A stretch of 64,000 nt of DNA from Gemmatimonadota bacterium (GTDB lineage Bacteria > Latescibacterota > UBA2968 > UBA8231), in assembly GCA_018673255.1 (NCBI GenBank), contig JABHDC010000023.1, forward strand, positions 1 to 64,000. Direction: 5' to 3'. A program made the translations under genes and the position numbers. Position 1 is the stretch's first letter. Every line of letters starts with the position of its first letter. The notes beneath the pieces are model-generated. The model ran no database searches, was not told the origin of the DNA, and saw nothing but the letters and a program-made list of their open reading frames with translations. Shown piece after piece: positions 17,060 through 27,794 of this stretch.

Positions 17060-17893
17060 TCAGCCAGCGCGCATCAGTTCATCCTGGAAACGCGTCGCCG
17101 TCTGATGTGCCGTCGCCAGGAATCCCTCCTCCTCCACATACTGGCCGCCCGGCTCCATGATCAGGAATCCTGCGTAATCGATTGCAGCAATCGCCTCGGC
17201 CAGCGAGACCCAATCGACCTCACCCTCGTAGGGCAGCAGGTGCTCTTCCTTGACGAAGTGGTTGTCGTTCAGGTGAAATTCGACGAGGCGGTGCGCCGCG
17301 CGACGCACGGCGGCATCTACATCCTCACTCAAATTCAGATGGTTCGTGTCGAGGCAGATCCCCACCCACGGCGACCCCACGCGGTCGACGGCCGTGATCA
17401 GGTGCTCCATCGAGGACGTCAGGCGCCCCGGTACCATCGTCTCAGCTGCCAGCCGCACACCGGCCCGCTCGCAGGCCGGCGCCAGCGTCTGCAGCGCTTC
17501 GACGAGTGCATCGAGCTGGTCTGACACACGATCCTGCACCAGGGCCTTCCCGGGGCAGCAGTGAATGACCATCGCCTCCACACCGTAGGCACCGGCCCCG
17601 GCCAGGACGTCCTCGACGGCAGCCACCGTCTCCTTCAACTCCTCGCGATCCGGATTGGACAGCCAGTACTGGTCCGGTGCGTGAGAGACGAGACGCATAC
17701 TCAATTCCTCAGCAGCCCGTCGGAACGAAGCTGCCTTCTGTCGGTCGTCGAAACTCACACCGTGGGCAGGGCGATTGAAGCTCAACTCTGCCAGCTCAAA
17801 ACCGGCCTCCCGCATGCGCGACAGATCCTCAACGGCGAATGCCCCGTCACAGTGGACCGAACAGGTTCGCATGCCGACCGGTAACCGATTCAC
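17060..17893 (-). CDS. Sugar phosphate isomerase/epimerase (xylose-isomerase-like TIM barrel)
   Basis: A protein of about 277 residues of the AP-endonuclease-2/xylose-isomerase fold. Metal-binding features include LVSHAPDQYW, MVIHCCPG, RLAAETMVP, CLDTNHLNL, EFHLNDNH and LIMEPGG. Members epimerise or isomerise sugars and inositol derivatives or act as dehydratases; the substrate is not readable. I choose GTG at 17893, which overlaps the stop of the upstream phosphoesterase by 4 nt (GTGA) behind GGGGAAG, over the ATG at 17872. The pair is probably translationally coupled. Confidence 0.86.
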   Translation of the reverse strand: MNRLPVGMRTCSVHCDGAFAVEDLSRMREAGFELAELSFNRPAHGVSFDDRQKAASFRRAAEELSMRLVSHAPDQYWLSNPDREELKETVAAVEDVLAGAGAYGVEAMVIHCCPGKALVQDRVSDQLDALVEALQTLAPACERAGVRLAAETMVPGRLTSSMEHLITAVDRVGSPWVGICLDTNHLNLSEDVDAAVRRAAHRLVEFHLNDNHFVKEEHLLPYEGEVDWVSLAEAIAAIDYAGFLIMEPGGQYVEEEGFLATAHQTATRFQDELMRAG

Positions 17894-18693
17894 AGGCTCT
17901 TCCCCATGGTGAAGCGACGCGTGGTTTCTTCCGGATTTGCCCAGCGCTGACCGGCCTCCCAGTCTCCGAGATCCCAACGCCACGGTACCGCTACGAGGCT
18001 CTCATCGGTAATGCGCACCACATACAGGTTGCGCCCGTACGCCGGATCGATCGGGTGGTCGCGGCACTGACCCACATCGAGGCAATCGATGCCGGCCGTC
18101 TGGAAGACGGCGGGTTTATGCACGTGTGCGCCGACCACAAGCAAGACCCGGTGGCCAGCCAGCAAGGCCAGCACTTCATCCGCATTGCTGAATCGATCGA
18201 GCCGACAGTGAACGAAGAGAACCACGGGTGTGCCGGTTTCGAGTGACGCCAGATCCTGCTGCAGGAAACTCACATCTTCCGAAGCGAAGTGTTCTCCACC
18301 ATCATAGCGGCTGTTGAGGCAGATGAAGTGGATTCCCTGGCGCTGAAAAGAATGTGACAGACCGCCGTATCGCGTGATGAAATCCGCCTCGTAGATCGGA
18401 TCCTGATCGTGATTGCCCAGGACCTCGTATTGATCGAAGGCCAGCCGGGAACTGAAATAGCGGAAATACTCCAATTCCGCTTCCCCGGCACCGGGAGCGC
18501 CATCGACAGCATCGCCGCACAACAGAACGAAGGACGGCGAGGCCACGGTGCCACCCACGTGCGGCGGATACGGCCACCCTGGCAGGTCGTGAATCTGGGA
18601 GATAATGCGCCCGCGCAGATCCTCGGCGTAGGGCCGTTGATCGTAGCCGAAGTGGGTGTCGGCCCAGATGAAGAATGTGAGATCAGTGCTCAT
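17890..18693 (-). CDS. Calcineurin-like metallophosphoesterase
   Basis: A protein of about 267 residues carrying the full metallophosphoesterase set: ADTHFG, CGDAVDG, LGNHD, LFVHC and GAHVHKP, giving the dinuclear metal site. There is no signal peptide, so it is cytoplasmic. It may dephosphorylate sugar phosphates or nucleotides and feeds into the coupled isomerase. Two adjacent starts (GTG 18696, ATG 18693) share an AGGT site; ATG is preferred. Confidence 0.87.
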   Translation of the reverse strand: MSTDLTFFIWADTHFGYDQRPYAEDLRGRIISQIHDLPGWPYPPHVGGTVASPSFVLLCGDAVDGAPGAGEAELEYFRYFSSRLAFDQYEVLGNHDQDPIYEADFITRYGGLSHSFQRQGIHFICLNSRYDGGEHFASEDVSFLQQDLASLETGTPVVLFVHCRLDRFSNADEVLALLAGHRVLLVVGAHVHKPAVFQTAGIDCLDVGQCRDHPIDPAYGRNLYVVRITDESLVAVPWRWDLGDWEAGQRWANPEETTRRFTMGKSL

Positions 18694-18696
18694 CAC

Positions 18697-19031
18697 TACC
18701 TGTCTGATCCTGTTGGATCTGTTGTCATGCGCGTGGTTGCCATTCTACCTGCTGCCGGGGTCTGCCGCCCTGCATGCCATCGGTGCTTCCTGAGTTGGGG
18801 CAGATTATCAGACAACCACCCCGGTTGCACCAGCGAATCAGCACGCACATGCTGCCCTCCGCTGCGAGAACAGGTCGCCCTCCCGCGTCCAACGCGCGAG
18901 CTCAACGGACGACGATCAGACAAGCTCCCTGCTCTCGGCCAGGGGCGTACGTCCTCCGGGGCTTGCCCCGGGCGCAGCGTGCCGCCTAGTTGTGGGCAAC
19001 TGCAGCAACTTCAGCCCCTGTCGAGGACCGT
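18697..19031. other. Divergent intergenic region with GC hairpins
   Basis: 335 bp without a convincing gene, between the divergent metallophosphoesterase and glycosidase-like genes. CCGGGGC-TT-GCCCCGG at 18956-18971 is a perfect palindromic hairpin, and AGTTG-TGGG-CAACT lies just after it. Both would be in the 5' leader of the plus-strand gene. No clear -10/-35 pair was recognised. Confidence 0.6.
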
Positions 19032-20573
19032 ATGACCACGCCCGCTGACTATGGCATCATCTACAATTGGGACGGCGCGCCCCACGGCTACACAGAGCTG
19101 CCCCAGAGCATGGACCAGTTCCTGCAGCATACCTACGCACCGCTGCAGGACACTCAGGTGGGCGCCCTCTTCTGGTGCATCGGTGAACACGCCTCCCGCT
19201 GGCAGAGCGAGGGGCTCGAGTTGCTCGGCAACGAACACGGTCGCGTCTACGAGAATGCCTACAACTACAACTTCACCGAGAACATCCGGCAGATGCTGGA
19301 GCGTGGTGAGGATCCCCAGGCAGCCCTGGTCGAGCGCGGTCACGAACTCGGTCTGCACGTGTATGCGTCGGTGCGGATGAATGACAATCACTTCAACGGC
19401 ACAGCGCCGGCTGACATCCCTCATCTGCATCACACGGAGATGACCGGACTGCGGCGCCAACACCCGGAGTGGTTGCTGGGCGACGAGACGGAAGAATGGT
19501 ATGCCGCGTCGTGGAACATGTCCGTGCCTGAAGTTCGCGAACATCGCTTCACGCACCTGCGCGAGGCCTGCGAACGATACGACTGGGATGGAGTCGAACT
19601 CGACTGGCAACGCCACGCCTTCCATCTACCCGAAGATGACGCGTATCGGCTGCGATATGTACTGACCGACGTGCAACGCGCGGCGCGGCAACTTGCCCAG
19701 CGTCTGGCCGCCGAGCGCGGGCGACCATTCTACGTCGCGGCGCGTGTGGCCGGGTCGCTGGAAATGTGTCGTCGCATTGGCTACGACATTCCCACGTGGA
19801 TCGAAGAGGGCCTCGTCGACATGCTGATTCCTGCCGGCAATGCAGCGACCGACCCGGATGCCGAGGTCGAGCAGTTCGTCGACTTGTGCCGGGGCACAGA
19901 TATCGTCGTCTACCCCGGATTCGATGGTGCGTTGGCTGGCGTCCCTTCAGGGCCGGAGGACGCGACCACGCGCGAGCAGATGAGTGTGCGCGGCATCGCC
20001 AGTCGCCACTACCGGGCAGGTGCGACAGGCATGTATGCCTTCAACTGGCACGCCGGGCGCGACACACGACGCGAGTTGTTGACGCAGGTCGGCTCACCAA
20101 AAACGCTGCAGGGCACCGACAAGATCTACGCCGCCACGCATCGTTTCTTCCAGAAAGAGGGAGAATGGCGTGGCGCCTACCGCCGCGACCGGATCCTTGG
20201 TCAGGTACCGGTCGCCCTCAAACCGACGATGACCGGTGATGGCCCAACGATCCGACTGGATCTGGGAGACGAACACACAGAAAAACGCCAGCCACGATTC
20301 CAGCTGCGACTGCGACTCGACGAGTGGGTGCGTGGCGACGAGGTGAGGATCCAGTGGGATGGGATCGAGTTGGTCTCGCCTGACATACGGTTCGATCGCG
20401 GCACCGATCCGGATCCCATCGGCGACTTCGCTGCCGCCGTCTGGTTTCGCTTCGATCTCGACGCAGCGCAGGTCACTGCTGGGCAGCATCAGGTCAAGGT
20501 GGCCCTCGTGACACGGAATCCGCAGGTCGCTTCCGACCTGATCCTCACGGACGCCGAACTCGTCGTCACCTGA
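19032..20573 (+). CDS. Putative glycoside-hydrolase-like TIM-barrel protein
   Basis: A protein of 513 residues. The pattern LGLHVYASVRMNDNHF, then EWYAASWNMSVPEVREHRF and YDWDGVELDWQRHAF, resembles GHL/GH10-like barrels in which an Asp/Glu lies at the end of strand 4 (VELDW). The C-terminus (about 385-513) forms a beta-sandwich. No signal peptide is seen from the ATG at 19032, which has GAGG a few bases upstream. I cannot assign a CAZy family. It ends 6 bp before the convergent CoA-transferase stop. Confidence 0.75.
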   Translation: MTTPADYGIIYNWDGAPHGYTELPQSMDQFLQHTYAPLQDTQVGALFWCIGEHASRWQSEGLELLGNEHGRVYENAYNYNFTENIRQMLERGEDPQAALVERGHELGLHVYASVRMNDNHFNGTAPADIPHLHHTEMTGLRRQHPEWLLGDETEEWYAASWNMSVPEVREHRFTHLREACERYDWDGVELDWQRHAFHLPEDDAYRLRYVLTDVQRAARQLAQRLAAERGRPFYVAARVAGSLEMCRRIGYDIPTWIEEGLVDMLIPAGNAATDPDAEVEQFVDLCRGTDIVVYPGFDGALAGVPSGPEDATTREQMSVRGIASRHYRAGATGMYAFNWHAGRDTRRELLTQVGSPKTLQGTDKIYAATHRFFQKEGEWRGAYRRDRILGQVPVALKPTMTGDGPTIRLDLGDEHTEKRQPRFQLRLRLDEWVRGDEVRIQWDGIELVSPDIRFDRGTDPDPIGDFAAAVWFRFDLDAAQVTAGQHQVKVALVTRNPQVASDLILTDAELVVT

Positions 20574-20579
20574 TGATCG

Positions 20580-21794
20580 CTACGGCACTTCGAATACGCC
20601 CTCTTCGGCCAGGGCCCTGATGTCATCGGCGGCATAGCCGAGTTCGAGGAGGATCTCTTCACCATCTGCGCCCAGCTCTGGCGGCGGACGGCGGATGCTG
20701 CTGGGCGTATCGCTCATGCGGATCGGCGTGCCCTGCACATTGATCGTTCCCGCCTTCGGATGCTCAAGATCCAGCACCATATCGTTGGCCTTCACCTGCT
20801 CATCCTCTGCCGCCTCTTCGAAGCTCTTCAGCTCCGCACAGAGGATCCCCCTCGACTCCAGCTGCTCCATCCACTGCGCCGTCGTCTGCTGGGCGAGCCG
20901 GCCGGCGACGATCTCGTTCAACTCATCGGTGTGGTCGAGCAACACGTCATCCGTGGCAAATCGAGGGTCCAACCTCAGATCACCCAGTTCCATTGCCGTA
21001 GCCAGATCCTGCAAGCTGGTGGGTGAGAAGGTCGGCGAGATTTCGATGTAGCCATCGGCGGTGGCATAGACGCGCTTGAGTGCCTTCTCGGCGGCGCCGA
21101 TGTGCCCTTCGCGATCGATCCGATCCGGATTCAGCTGCTGCGTGCCATTCCATGTATTGGCGTGGAATGCACCGGACAGCAGATCCGTCGTCACGCACTG
21201 TCCCTGACCGGTGCGCTCACGCGCCAGCAAGGCGATGAGGATCGCCTGCCCCAACAGCAGACCCGCCACGTAGTCGGCGGAGATTCCCGCCGGTGCCGGA
21301 AACCCCCGTTCGTCGATCCCATCGAAGAGCCCTGCCGTGGCGCGCGCCATCATGTCGTGACCACCACGCCCCCGATCGACGTAGGGACCCTCGTCGCCCC
21401 AGCCACTGGAGGATGCATACACCAATCTTGGATTGAGGGTGCGCGCATCCTCGTAGCCGAGGCCGAGTTTCTCCATGGCGCCGGGACGGAAGTTGTGCAC
21501 CAGGACGTCAGACTGCGCCACAAGCTGGCGCATGATCTGTAGACCCCGTTCGTCCTTCAGATTCAGCGCCAGGGACCGCTTGTTTCGATTCAACCCCGCA
21601 AAGGGCAGGCTCACGTCGGTGACGAAGGGGCCCCACTGACGACTCCAGTCGCCCATGCCGGGGCGCTCGACCTTGATCACCTCGGCGCCAAAGTCTGCCA
21701 GCAATTGGGTGCAAACCGGCCCCTGATAGACATGCGTGAAGTCGAGAATTCGCACGCCCTCCAGGGCCCCCGGTGTGATCTGAGATGAGCTCAT
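20580..21794 (-). CDS. CaiB/BaiF-type class III CoA-transferase
   Basis: A protein of 404 residues, normal for the family. It shows GVRILDFTHVYQGP at the N-terminus, VIKVERPGMGDW, NRNKRSLALNLK, DVLVHNFRPGAMEKLG, and the conserved Asp region around GGHDMMARA. It transfers CoA between organic acids. The ATG at 21794 overlaps the stop of the enoyl-CoA hydratase gene (ATGA); the upstream in-frame extension lies inside that gene. The pair probably activates and hydrates an acyl-CoA, as in carnitine or fatty-acid-like catabolism. Confidence 0.92.
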   Translation of the reverse strand: MSSSQITPGALEGVRILDFTHVYQGPVCTQLLADFGAEVIKVERPGMGDWSRQWGPFVTDVSLPFAGLNRNKRSLALNLKDERGLQIMRQLVAQSDVLVHNFRPGAMEKLGLGYEDARTLNPRLVYASSSGWGDEGPYVDRGRGGHDMMARATAGLFDGIDERGFPAPAGISADYVAGLLLGQAILIALLARERTGQGQCVTTDLLSGAFHANTWNGTQQLNPDRIDREGHIGAAEKALKRVYATADGYIEISPTFSPTSLQDLATAMELGDLRLDPRFATDDVLLDHTDELNEIVAGRLAQQTTAQWMEQLESRGILCAELKSFEEAAEDEQVKANDMVLDLEHPKAGTINVQGTPIRMSDTPSSIRRPPPELGADGEEILLELGYAADDIRALAEEGVFEVP

Positions 21795-22585
21795 TTCCCC
21801 TGCCATTCTGGTTTGCGTTTTTCGGCGAAGGCGCGCGGGCCCTCGGCATAGTCTTCGGACATCCGTAGACGACGCACAGCCGTCAGATCCTCCAGTTGGG
21901 TCCGCGACAGAGGCACGGGTGAATCGATCGTGTGCACCACCACTTGTTTGGCCGCCTGTACCGCCAGGGGTCCGCATTCGAGGATCAGCGCCGCCCACCG
22001 TTCGGCCACATCCATCACGGTCTCCCCCTCCCCCGCCACTTCATTCACCAGTCCTATCGAGTGCGCTTCCGGCGCCGGCACAAGGCGCCCGGTGAGGATC
22101 ATGCCCATGGCCAGGTGGTAGGGCAGACGACGTGGCAGCCGCAGGACGCCACCTTCGTCGGCCAGCAGACCGCGGCGCGCCTCCGGCAGGCCCAGCATCG
22201 CCGTGGGTGATGCCACGATGATATCACAACCCAGCGCCAGCTCGAGTCCACCGCCGACGGCGTAGCCATTCACTGCCGCTATGATCGGCTTGCAACAGTG
22301 GTCGAGGATATGGGAGGAGGAATGCACAGGATTGCGCAGCTGATCTTCATCGGCATCTTCGATCCGCCACTTCAGATCGGTACCCGCCGAGAAGGCACGG
22401 TCTCCCGCACCGGTCAGGATCGCCACCCAGATCTCGTCATCGTCGATGACATCCGACCAGGCACGCACAAGTTCCGCATGCGTCGGAGGGTGCATGGCAT
22501 TCATCACGTCAGGCCGATTCAACGTCACGTAAGCGACGTGGCCCTTCTTCTCGTAGAGGATGTATTCGAATGCGGGAAGCGACAT
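21791..22585 (-). CDS. Enoyl-CoA hydratase/isomerase family protein
   Basis: A protein of 264 residues of the crotonase fold. It has VTLNRPDVMNAM, GDRAFSAGTDL (first oxyanion-hole segment), KPIIAAVNGYAVGGGLELALGCD (split here as KPIIAAVNG and YAVGGGLELALGCD, second segment) and GLPEARRGLLAD. The exact acyl-CoA reaction (hydration, isomerisation or other) is not decided by sequence. It is translationally coupled to the CoA-transferase downstream. Confidence 0.92.
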   Translation of the reverse strand: MSLPAFEYILYEKKGHVAYVTLNRPDVMNAMHPPTHAELVRAWSDVIDDDEIWVAILTGAGDRAFSAGTDLKWRIEDADEDQLRNPVHSSSHILDHCCKPIIAAVNGYAVGGGLELALGCDIIVASPTAMLGLPEARRGLLADEGGVLRLPRRLPYHLAMGMILTGRLVPAPEAHSIGLVNEVAGEGETVMDVAERWAALILECGPLAVQAAKQVVVHTIDSPVPLSRTQLEDLTAVRRLRMSEDYAEGPRAFAEKRKPEWQGK

Positions 22586-22765
22586 CGGCCTCTCCTGTTC
22601 TCATTGCTGGACGGCGGAAGGGACAATCTACACCGGATCACCCGTCGCCCACAGCGACCCTCCTGAAACCGGCGTCGCCGCTTGACCGGGATGCATCGGC
22701 AACACTGTATCCTCTGATCGGCTGCACACACAACCACCCCATCGACGTCGAGGATCGACAGATAC

Positions 22766-23779
22766 ATGCTGGCCCTTACACTTACTCAGAAGAAGTCACC
22801 CGCCCAGCTCGTGGAGCGCCCCGATCCACAACCGTCACCGGGTGAGGTGATCGTCGAACTGGCGGCAGCGGCGCTGAATCGGCGCGACTATTGGGTCACA
22901 CAGGGGAAGTATCCCGGTATCGAGGTCCCCGTGATCCTCGGATCCGATGGTGCCGGCCGGGTCTCCACATGCGGCGATGGTGTCGATGCGGCCTGGCTGG
23001 GGCGCGATGTGATCATCGATCCGGGACTGGACTGGGGCGATGATCCGTCCGCGCAGTCGGCGAACTACAACATCCTCGGCATGCCCCGGGACGGCACCTT
23101 CGCACCCCTCGTGGCAGTGCCGGCCACGCAATTGCACGATCGCCCCGAGCACCTGAGCATGACCGAAGCGGCCGCCCTGCCCCTGGCCGGGGTTACCGCC
23201 TATCGGGCCCTGTTCACGCAGGGCCAACTGCAATCGGGGCAGCGCATCCTGATCACCGGCATCGGGGGTGGCGTGGCTGGTTTCGCCCTGCAATTTGCCG
23301 CAGCCGCTGGGGCCGAGGTCTGGGTCACATCCTCTTCATCGGAGAAGATCCGTCGCGCCGTGGCGTTGGGCGCCCAGGGCGGCTTCGACTACACCGATGA
23401 AGCCTGGACGAAGAAGATGGAAGCGGACGCCGGTGCACCGAATCTCATCATCGACAGTGCCGGCGGCCCGGGGTATGCCAGCCTCATCGATATCGCCAAA
23501 CCCGGTGGCCGCATCGTCAACTACGGCGCGACGGTAGGCCCACCCGACCGGCTCGATCTGTTCAAGATGTTCTGGAAGCAACTACACCTGGTCGGATCGA
23601 CCATGGGGTCTCCGGAAGACTTCACCGCTATGCTGCGCTTCGTGAGCGAGAAGCAGATCATACCGATCATCGACTCCGTGCGCCCCCTGGCCGAAGGGGC
23701 CGAGGCACTTCAGCAGATGAGTGCTTCACCGCAATTTGGCAAGTATGTCCTCTCCATGGAACAGGACCGACACCCATGA
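22766..23779 (+). CDS. MDR-family zinc-binding dehydrogenase/quinone-oxidoreductase-like protein
   Basis: A protein of 337 residues. It has an N-terminal GroES-like domain (LAAAALNRRDYWV, PVILGSDGAGRV) and a Rossmann domain with ITGIGGGVAGFALQFA for NAD(P)H. The ALNRRD pattern and lack of zinc ligands point to the quinone-oxidoreductase/YogA-like branch. The ATG at 22766 has GAGGA upstream. It overlaps the next gene by 4 nt (ATGA). Confidence 0.9.
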   Translation: MLALTLTQKKSPAQLVERPDPQPSPGEVIVELAAAALNRRDYWVTQGKYPGIEVPVILGSDGAGRVSTCGDGVDAAWLGRDVIIDPGLDWGDDPSAQSANYNILGMPRDGTFAPLVAVPATQLHDRPEHLSMTEAAALPLAGVTAYRALFTQGQLQSGQRILITGIGGGVAGFALQFAAAAGAEVWVTSSSSEKIRRAVALGAQGGFDYTDEAWTKKMEADAGAPNLIIDSAGGPGYASLIDIAKPGGRIVNYGATVGPPDRLDLFKMFWKQLHLVGSTMGSPEDFTAMLRFVSEKQIIPIIDSVRPLAEGAEALQQMSASPQFGKYVLSMEQDRHP

Positions 23780-24687
23780 CCGAACCAACAACGGCCCTTG
23801 GCCGAATTGAGACCTTCGTCGCCGACAACGCGCGCGCCCTCGATGTGGCCCGATTCCGCCATCACCTGCTCGGTGACAGCGTGGACAGTGTGATCGCCGA
23901 ACTGGCCCGATTCCAGAACGAGGACGGCGGCTTCGGGCACGGTCTGGAATCCGATCTGCGTCTGCCCGACTCCTCTCCCATCTGCACCTGGGTTGGTCTC
24001 ACGCAACTTGTCGAGCTGGGTGTCGACGGGGAGTCTGATCTCGTGCAGCGCGCCCTCGCCTATCTCACCGTCACCTACCAAGCCAGGACCCATGGCTGGC
24101 CGCCCGTGGGGGCAGCCGTCAACGATCATCCCCACGGCGCGTGGTGGGACTTCGATGTGGAAAAGGGAGGGACGTTCTTCCTCGACACCCCGTGGAATCC
24201 GACGGCGGCCCTGGTGGGCTTCATGTGGCACTACGGCAACCCGGGTCCGCCCTCGCGGACACATCAGACAGATCGGGCCATCACCTATCTACGCGACAGG
24301 TCCGACACGGATATCGAGTGGCACGAGCTGAACACCCTGATCCAGCTTGCCTCCCACGCGCCAGAGCCGCAGCGACAGGAACTGCAGACACTCACGGCGG
24401 CGGCCGTCGATCGTGTCGTGGAGCGAGATCCCGAAGAGTGGAGCGGGTATGGCCCTCAGCCGCTGAATTTCGTCTCGGGGCCAGAGCACTACCTGTATGC
24501 CGGGCTGCGCGAGCACGTCGAGGCGAATCTCGACGACTGGATGGAGACGCTGCAGGAGGATGGCGCCTGGGTGCTGTCCTACAAGTGGCAGCGCGACGAG
24601 GAGGCCTTCGAACGCCTGCGGCCCGAGATCACCGCCTCTTTCGCCATCCATCGCGCCATCATTCTGCGCGCCTTCGGTCGTCTGTAA
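23776..24687 (+). CDS. Unknown protein with alpha-toroid (prenyltransferase-repeat-like) motifs
   Basis: A protein of 303 residues. ARFQNEDGGFGHGLE near residue 50 matches the QxxDGGF repeat seen in prenyltransferase/squalene-cyclase alpha-toroids, and later segments (LQEDGAWVLSY) echo it. It is soluble and lacks a signal peptide. No catalytic assignment is possible. It is translationally coupled to the MDR oxidoreductase, suggesting a joint pathway or a carrier role. Confidence 0.78.
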   Translation: MTEPTTALGRIETFVADNARALDVARFRHHLLGDSVDSVIAELARFQNEDGGFGHGLESDLRLPDSSPICTWVGLTQLVELGVDGESDLVQRALAYLTVTYQARTHGWPPVGAAVNDHPHGAWWDFDVEKGGTFFLDTPWNPTAALVGFMWHYGNPGPPSRTHQTDRAITYLRDRSDTDIEWHELNTLIQLASHAPEPQRQELQTLTAAAVDRVVERDPEEWSGYGPQPLNFVSGPEHYLYAGLREHVEANLDDWMETLQEDGAWVLSYKWQRDEEAFERLRPEITASFAIHRAIILRAFGRL

Positions 24688-24734
24688 GGGATGTGCGCAG
24701 TGCACTGTCACTACGGACGACCTCGCTCGATTCG

Positions 24735-24740
24735 TATAAT
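24735..24740 (+). promoter_or_regulatory. Perfect -10 element ahead of the GAF hybrid kinase
   Basis: TATAAT, an exact sigma70 -10 hexamer, lies 35 bp before the kinase ATG at 24776. The region 15-18 bp upstream has no good -35 match, so it may need an activator or an extended element. The surrounding gap is short and non-coding. Confidence 0.45.
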
Positions 24741-24775
24741 CAGAGATCTGAACTCACCCGTTTACTGAGCAGAAC

Positions 24776-27760
24776 ATGCTGAAAGCACCCACACCAGATG
24801 GCGACGGGCAGCGCCTGGAAGCGTTGCGACAACTCCAGATCCTGGATACCGCGCCGGATGAGCGCTTTGACCGGATCACCCGGATTGCCGCAAAGCTCCT
24901 CGGGGTGCCGATTGTCGCCGTCAGTCTCGTCGACGAGGATCGACAATGGTTCAAGTCGATCCAGGGCCTCGATGTCAGGGAGACGGGTCGTGATATCTCG
25001 TTCTGCGGACATGCCATCTACAGTGAGGAGGATCTGTTCGTCGTACCCAATACCCAGAACGATCCTCGTTTCGTCGACAATCCTCTGGTGACGGAAGCAC
25101 CGGGCATCCGCTTCTATGCGGGGGGCCGCGTGCACACGACTCAGGGCCATGCAATCGGCACGCTGTGCGTCATCGACACAGAACCACGCGAGCTCGATGC
25201 GGAGCAGCTTGGGCTCCTTCGCGATCTGGCCGCCATGGTGGAGGCAGAACTCCGATCTCTGGAGATCGGTAGTCTGGAACACGAAGTTCGAGTCCGTCGT
25301 GAGGCACAGGAAGCAGCCTCGGAGCAGGAACGACGGATCAAGTCACTCTACGCGGTGGCATCGAATACGGGTGGGACGGCCGGAGACCAATTGCGGCAGA
25401 CTCTCCAGTTGGGCTGCCAGGTGCTGGGAATGGACCTTGGGCTCGTCAGTCATATCGTAGAAGACCGGTACGAGGTCGTCGCCGCGCACGTGCCGGATGG
25501 TGGCATTGAGGTGGGAGACACCTTCGATCTACAGGACACCTTCTGCAACGAGACGCTGCGCGCCGCGGGTCCCGTTTTCGTTAACGAGGCTTCAGCCTCT
25601 GCTGACTTCGTCACGCATCCTTGCTACACCAAATTCGGCCTCGAGTCTTACATCGGGGCTCCGATCATCGTCGACGGACATCCCTTCGGAACACTCAATT
25701 TCTCAAGTCCTCAGCGTCGGGCCGCGCACTTCCGTCAAACCGATGTGGACTTCGTGCAGCTCATGGGTCAGTGGGTCAGCGCTGTCATCCACCGACAGCA
25801 GATGCTCGACGAGATTCACGATGCACGTGAGGTGGCAGAGACGGCCAATGAGGCCAAGAGCGAGTTCCTCGCCAACATGTCGCACGAGATTCGCACGCCG
25901 ATGAATGCCATCATCGGCATGACGGAGCTGGTCCTGGATACCGAACTGACCCACGAACAGCGCGAGCACCTCGATTCTGCCGCATCGTCGGCAGAGCTTC
26001 TGCTCAGCCTGCTGAATGATATTCTCGATTTCTCGAAGATCGAGGCAGGCAAGCTGGACATGGAACGCACCCCCTTCGATCTGATGGACACCCTGGAGGG
26101 CACGGTCGACACCTTCGCTCTGCGGGCACACCAGAAAGGACTGGAGATCTCCTGTGACCTGGATGCGGACGTGCCCTCCGGACTCATTGGCGACCCCACT
26201 CGTATCCGACAGATCGTCGTCAATCTGCTGTCGAACGCTCTCAAATTCACCGAAGAGGGTGAGGTCGCCATCCATGTGGGCTGCAGGTCCCTCACCGACG
26301 ACCGCTGCATTCTGCATTTCTGTGTTCGTGACACCGGCGTTGGAATTTCTCCGGAGCGCCAGACGGCGATCTTTGATGCCTTCACCCAGGCCGATGGATC
26401 GATCACGCGCCAGTATGGCGGAACGGGCCTGGGACTGGCGATTTCAACACGTCTCGTCGAGTTGATGGGAGGCCGGATCGAGTTGGAGAGCACTGTAGGT
26501 GTGGGCTCCACATTCTGCTTCACCCTCGAATTCGATCGAACGACGGCCGTCATCGGCACGCCGAGTGAATCACTGCAGGACGTACGTGCCCTCGTAGTTG
26601 ACGACAATGCCACCAATCGCGTGGTCGTCGAGAAAATCCTGACTCGCTGGGGGTGCGTGGTGTCGACGACGGACGGTGGAGAACGCGCTCTGAGCATACT
26701 GCGCGATGCTGCCGGCACGGGCCAGCCATTCGACATCGTCCTGCTCGACGTCATGATGCCGGGCATCGATGGATTCACCGTGGCCGAACGCATTCTTGCA
26801 GATCCAGGTCTGTCGTCGACGACCATCATGATGCTCTCCTCGACAGATCGCCATCAGGCGCACGCGCGTTGTGCCGAACTCGGGATCGAGCTCTATCTGT
26901 CGAAGCCGATCAGGCAGCGACAGTTGCGGACCACGTTGCTGGGCGCCCTGGGGATGGACGATGCTCTGCCCGCAGCTCGGGTGCCGCAGACCGTGCCCGC
27001 GCCAGTGGTCCCGGCGAACTTGCAGGTGCTGGTCGCAGAGGACAATTCCCTGAACCAGCAGATTGTGGTGGCGCGTCTGAAGCGGTGGGGCTATGGCGTC
27101 GATGTCGTGGCGAATGGCCGCCAGGCGGTGGAAGCAAGTCAGAGGAAGACATACGATCTCGTCTTGATGGACGTGCAGATGCCTGAGATGGATGGCATCG
27201 AAGCCACTGAGGCCATCCGTGCCCGGGAGTCCTCTCGTGGCGGGCACATCCCGATCATCGCCCTCACGGCCCACGCCATGAAAGGGGATCGTGAGAGATT
27301 CCTGGAAGCCGGAATGGATGGATATGTGTCCAAACCGATCCGGCCGGACGAATTGCTCGCCGCCATCGACGCAGTGCTTTCACCCGTCGCCGAGCCACCG
27401 CGCGATGCTGCAACCGCCACACCCGGGCTCTATGATCCAGAGCGCATAGAGGAAGCCACAGCAGGCGACCCGGACCTGTTGCGGGAGATGATCGACTTGT
27501 TCCTCGAAGACCTGCCCCGCCAGCGCGCCCAGTTGAGAGCAGCCGTCGAGCAGCAGGATCCGGATCTCAGCAGGAGGACGGCGCACGAACTCAGAGGCGT
27601 GGTGATGATCTTCGGCGATGGCGCGGCTGAGCCTCTACAACGACTCGAACAACTCGGCTCCGAGGGCAAGGTGGGCGAACCAGGCGACCTGCTGGCTGCG
27701 GCCGAAGAGGCCCTGACTGCTCTCAGCGATCGCTTGGTGGCGGAAAGACCAGCCCCATAG
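24776..27760 (+). CDS. GAF-GAF hybrid histidine kinase with two receivers and HPt domain
   Basis: A phosphorelay protein of 994 residues: two GAF domains (about 20-165 and 185-345), HisKA with [15 protein letters not shown] (His370), HATPase with [17 protein letters not shown] and [10 protein letters not shown], a first receiver (VVDDN; Asp658 in LLDVMMPG), a second receiver (VAEDN; Asp799 in [14 protein letters not shown]) and an HPt domain with TAHELRG (His937). The layout is that of BarA/ArcB-like relays, complete in one chain. No transmembrane helix or DNA-binding output is seen, so a soluble response regulator elsewhere should receive the phosphate. It is monocistronic behind a clear TATAAT. 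Confidence 0.94.
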   Translation: MLKAPTPDGDGQRLEALRQLQILDTAPDERFDRITRIAAKLLGVPIVAVSLVDEDRQWFKSIQGLDVRETGRDISFCGHAIYSEEDLFVVPNTQNDPRFVDNPLVTEAPGIRFYAGGRVHTTQGHAIGTLCVIDTEPRELDAEQLGLLRDLAAMVEAELRSLEIGSLEHEVRVRREAQEAASEQERRIKSLYAVASNTGGTAGDQLRQTLQLGCQVLGMDLGLVSHIVEDRYEVVAAHVPDGGIEVGDTFDLQDTFCNETLRAAGPVFVNEASASADFVTHPCYTKFGLESYIGAPIIVDGHPFGTLNFSSPQRRAAHFRQTDVDFVQLMGQWVSAVIHRQQMLDEIHDAREVAETANEAKSEFLANMSHEIRTPMNAIIGMTELVLDTELTHEQREHLDSAASSAELLLSLLNDILDFSKIEAGKLDMERTPFDLMDTLEGTVDTFALRAHQKGLEISCDLDADVPSGLIGDPTRIRQIVVNLLSNALKFTEEGEVAIHVGCRSLTDDRCILHFCVRDTGVGISPERQTAIFDAFTQADGSITRQYGGTGLGLAISTRLVELMGGRIELESTVGVGSTFCFTLEFDRTTAVIGTPSESLQDVRALVVDDNATNRVVVEKILTRWGCVVSTTDGGERALSILRDAAGTGQPFDIVLLDVMMPGIDGFTVAERILADPGLSSTTIMMLSSTDRHQAHARCAELGIELYLSKPIRQRQLRTTLLGALGMDDALPAARVPQTVPAPVVPANLQVLVAEDNSLNQQIVVARLKRWGYGVDVVANGRQAVEASQRKTYDLVLMDVQMPEMDGIEATEAIRARESSRGGHIPIIALTAHAMKGDRERFLEAGMDGYVSKPIRPDELLAAIDAVLSPVAEPPRDAATATPGLYDPERIEEATAGDPDLLREMIDLFLEDLPRQRAQLRAAVEQQDPDLSRRTAHELRGVVMIFGDGAAEPLQRLEQLGSEGKVGEPGDLLAAAEEALTALSDRLVAERPAP

Positions 27761-27794
27761 CGCCGATCGTCGGGGGCGGCATCTGCGAGCGGTA

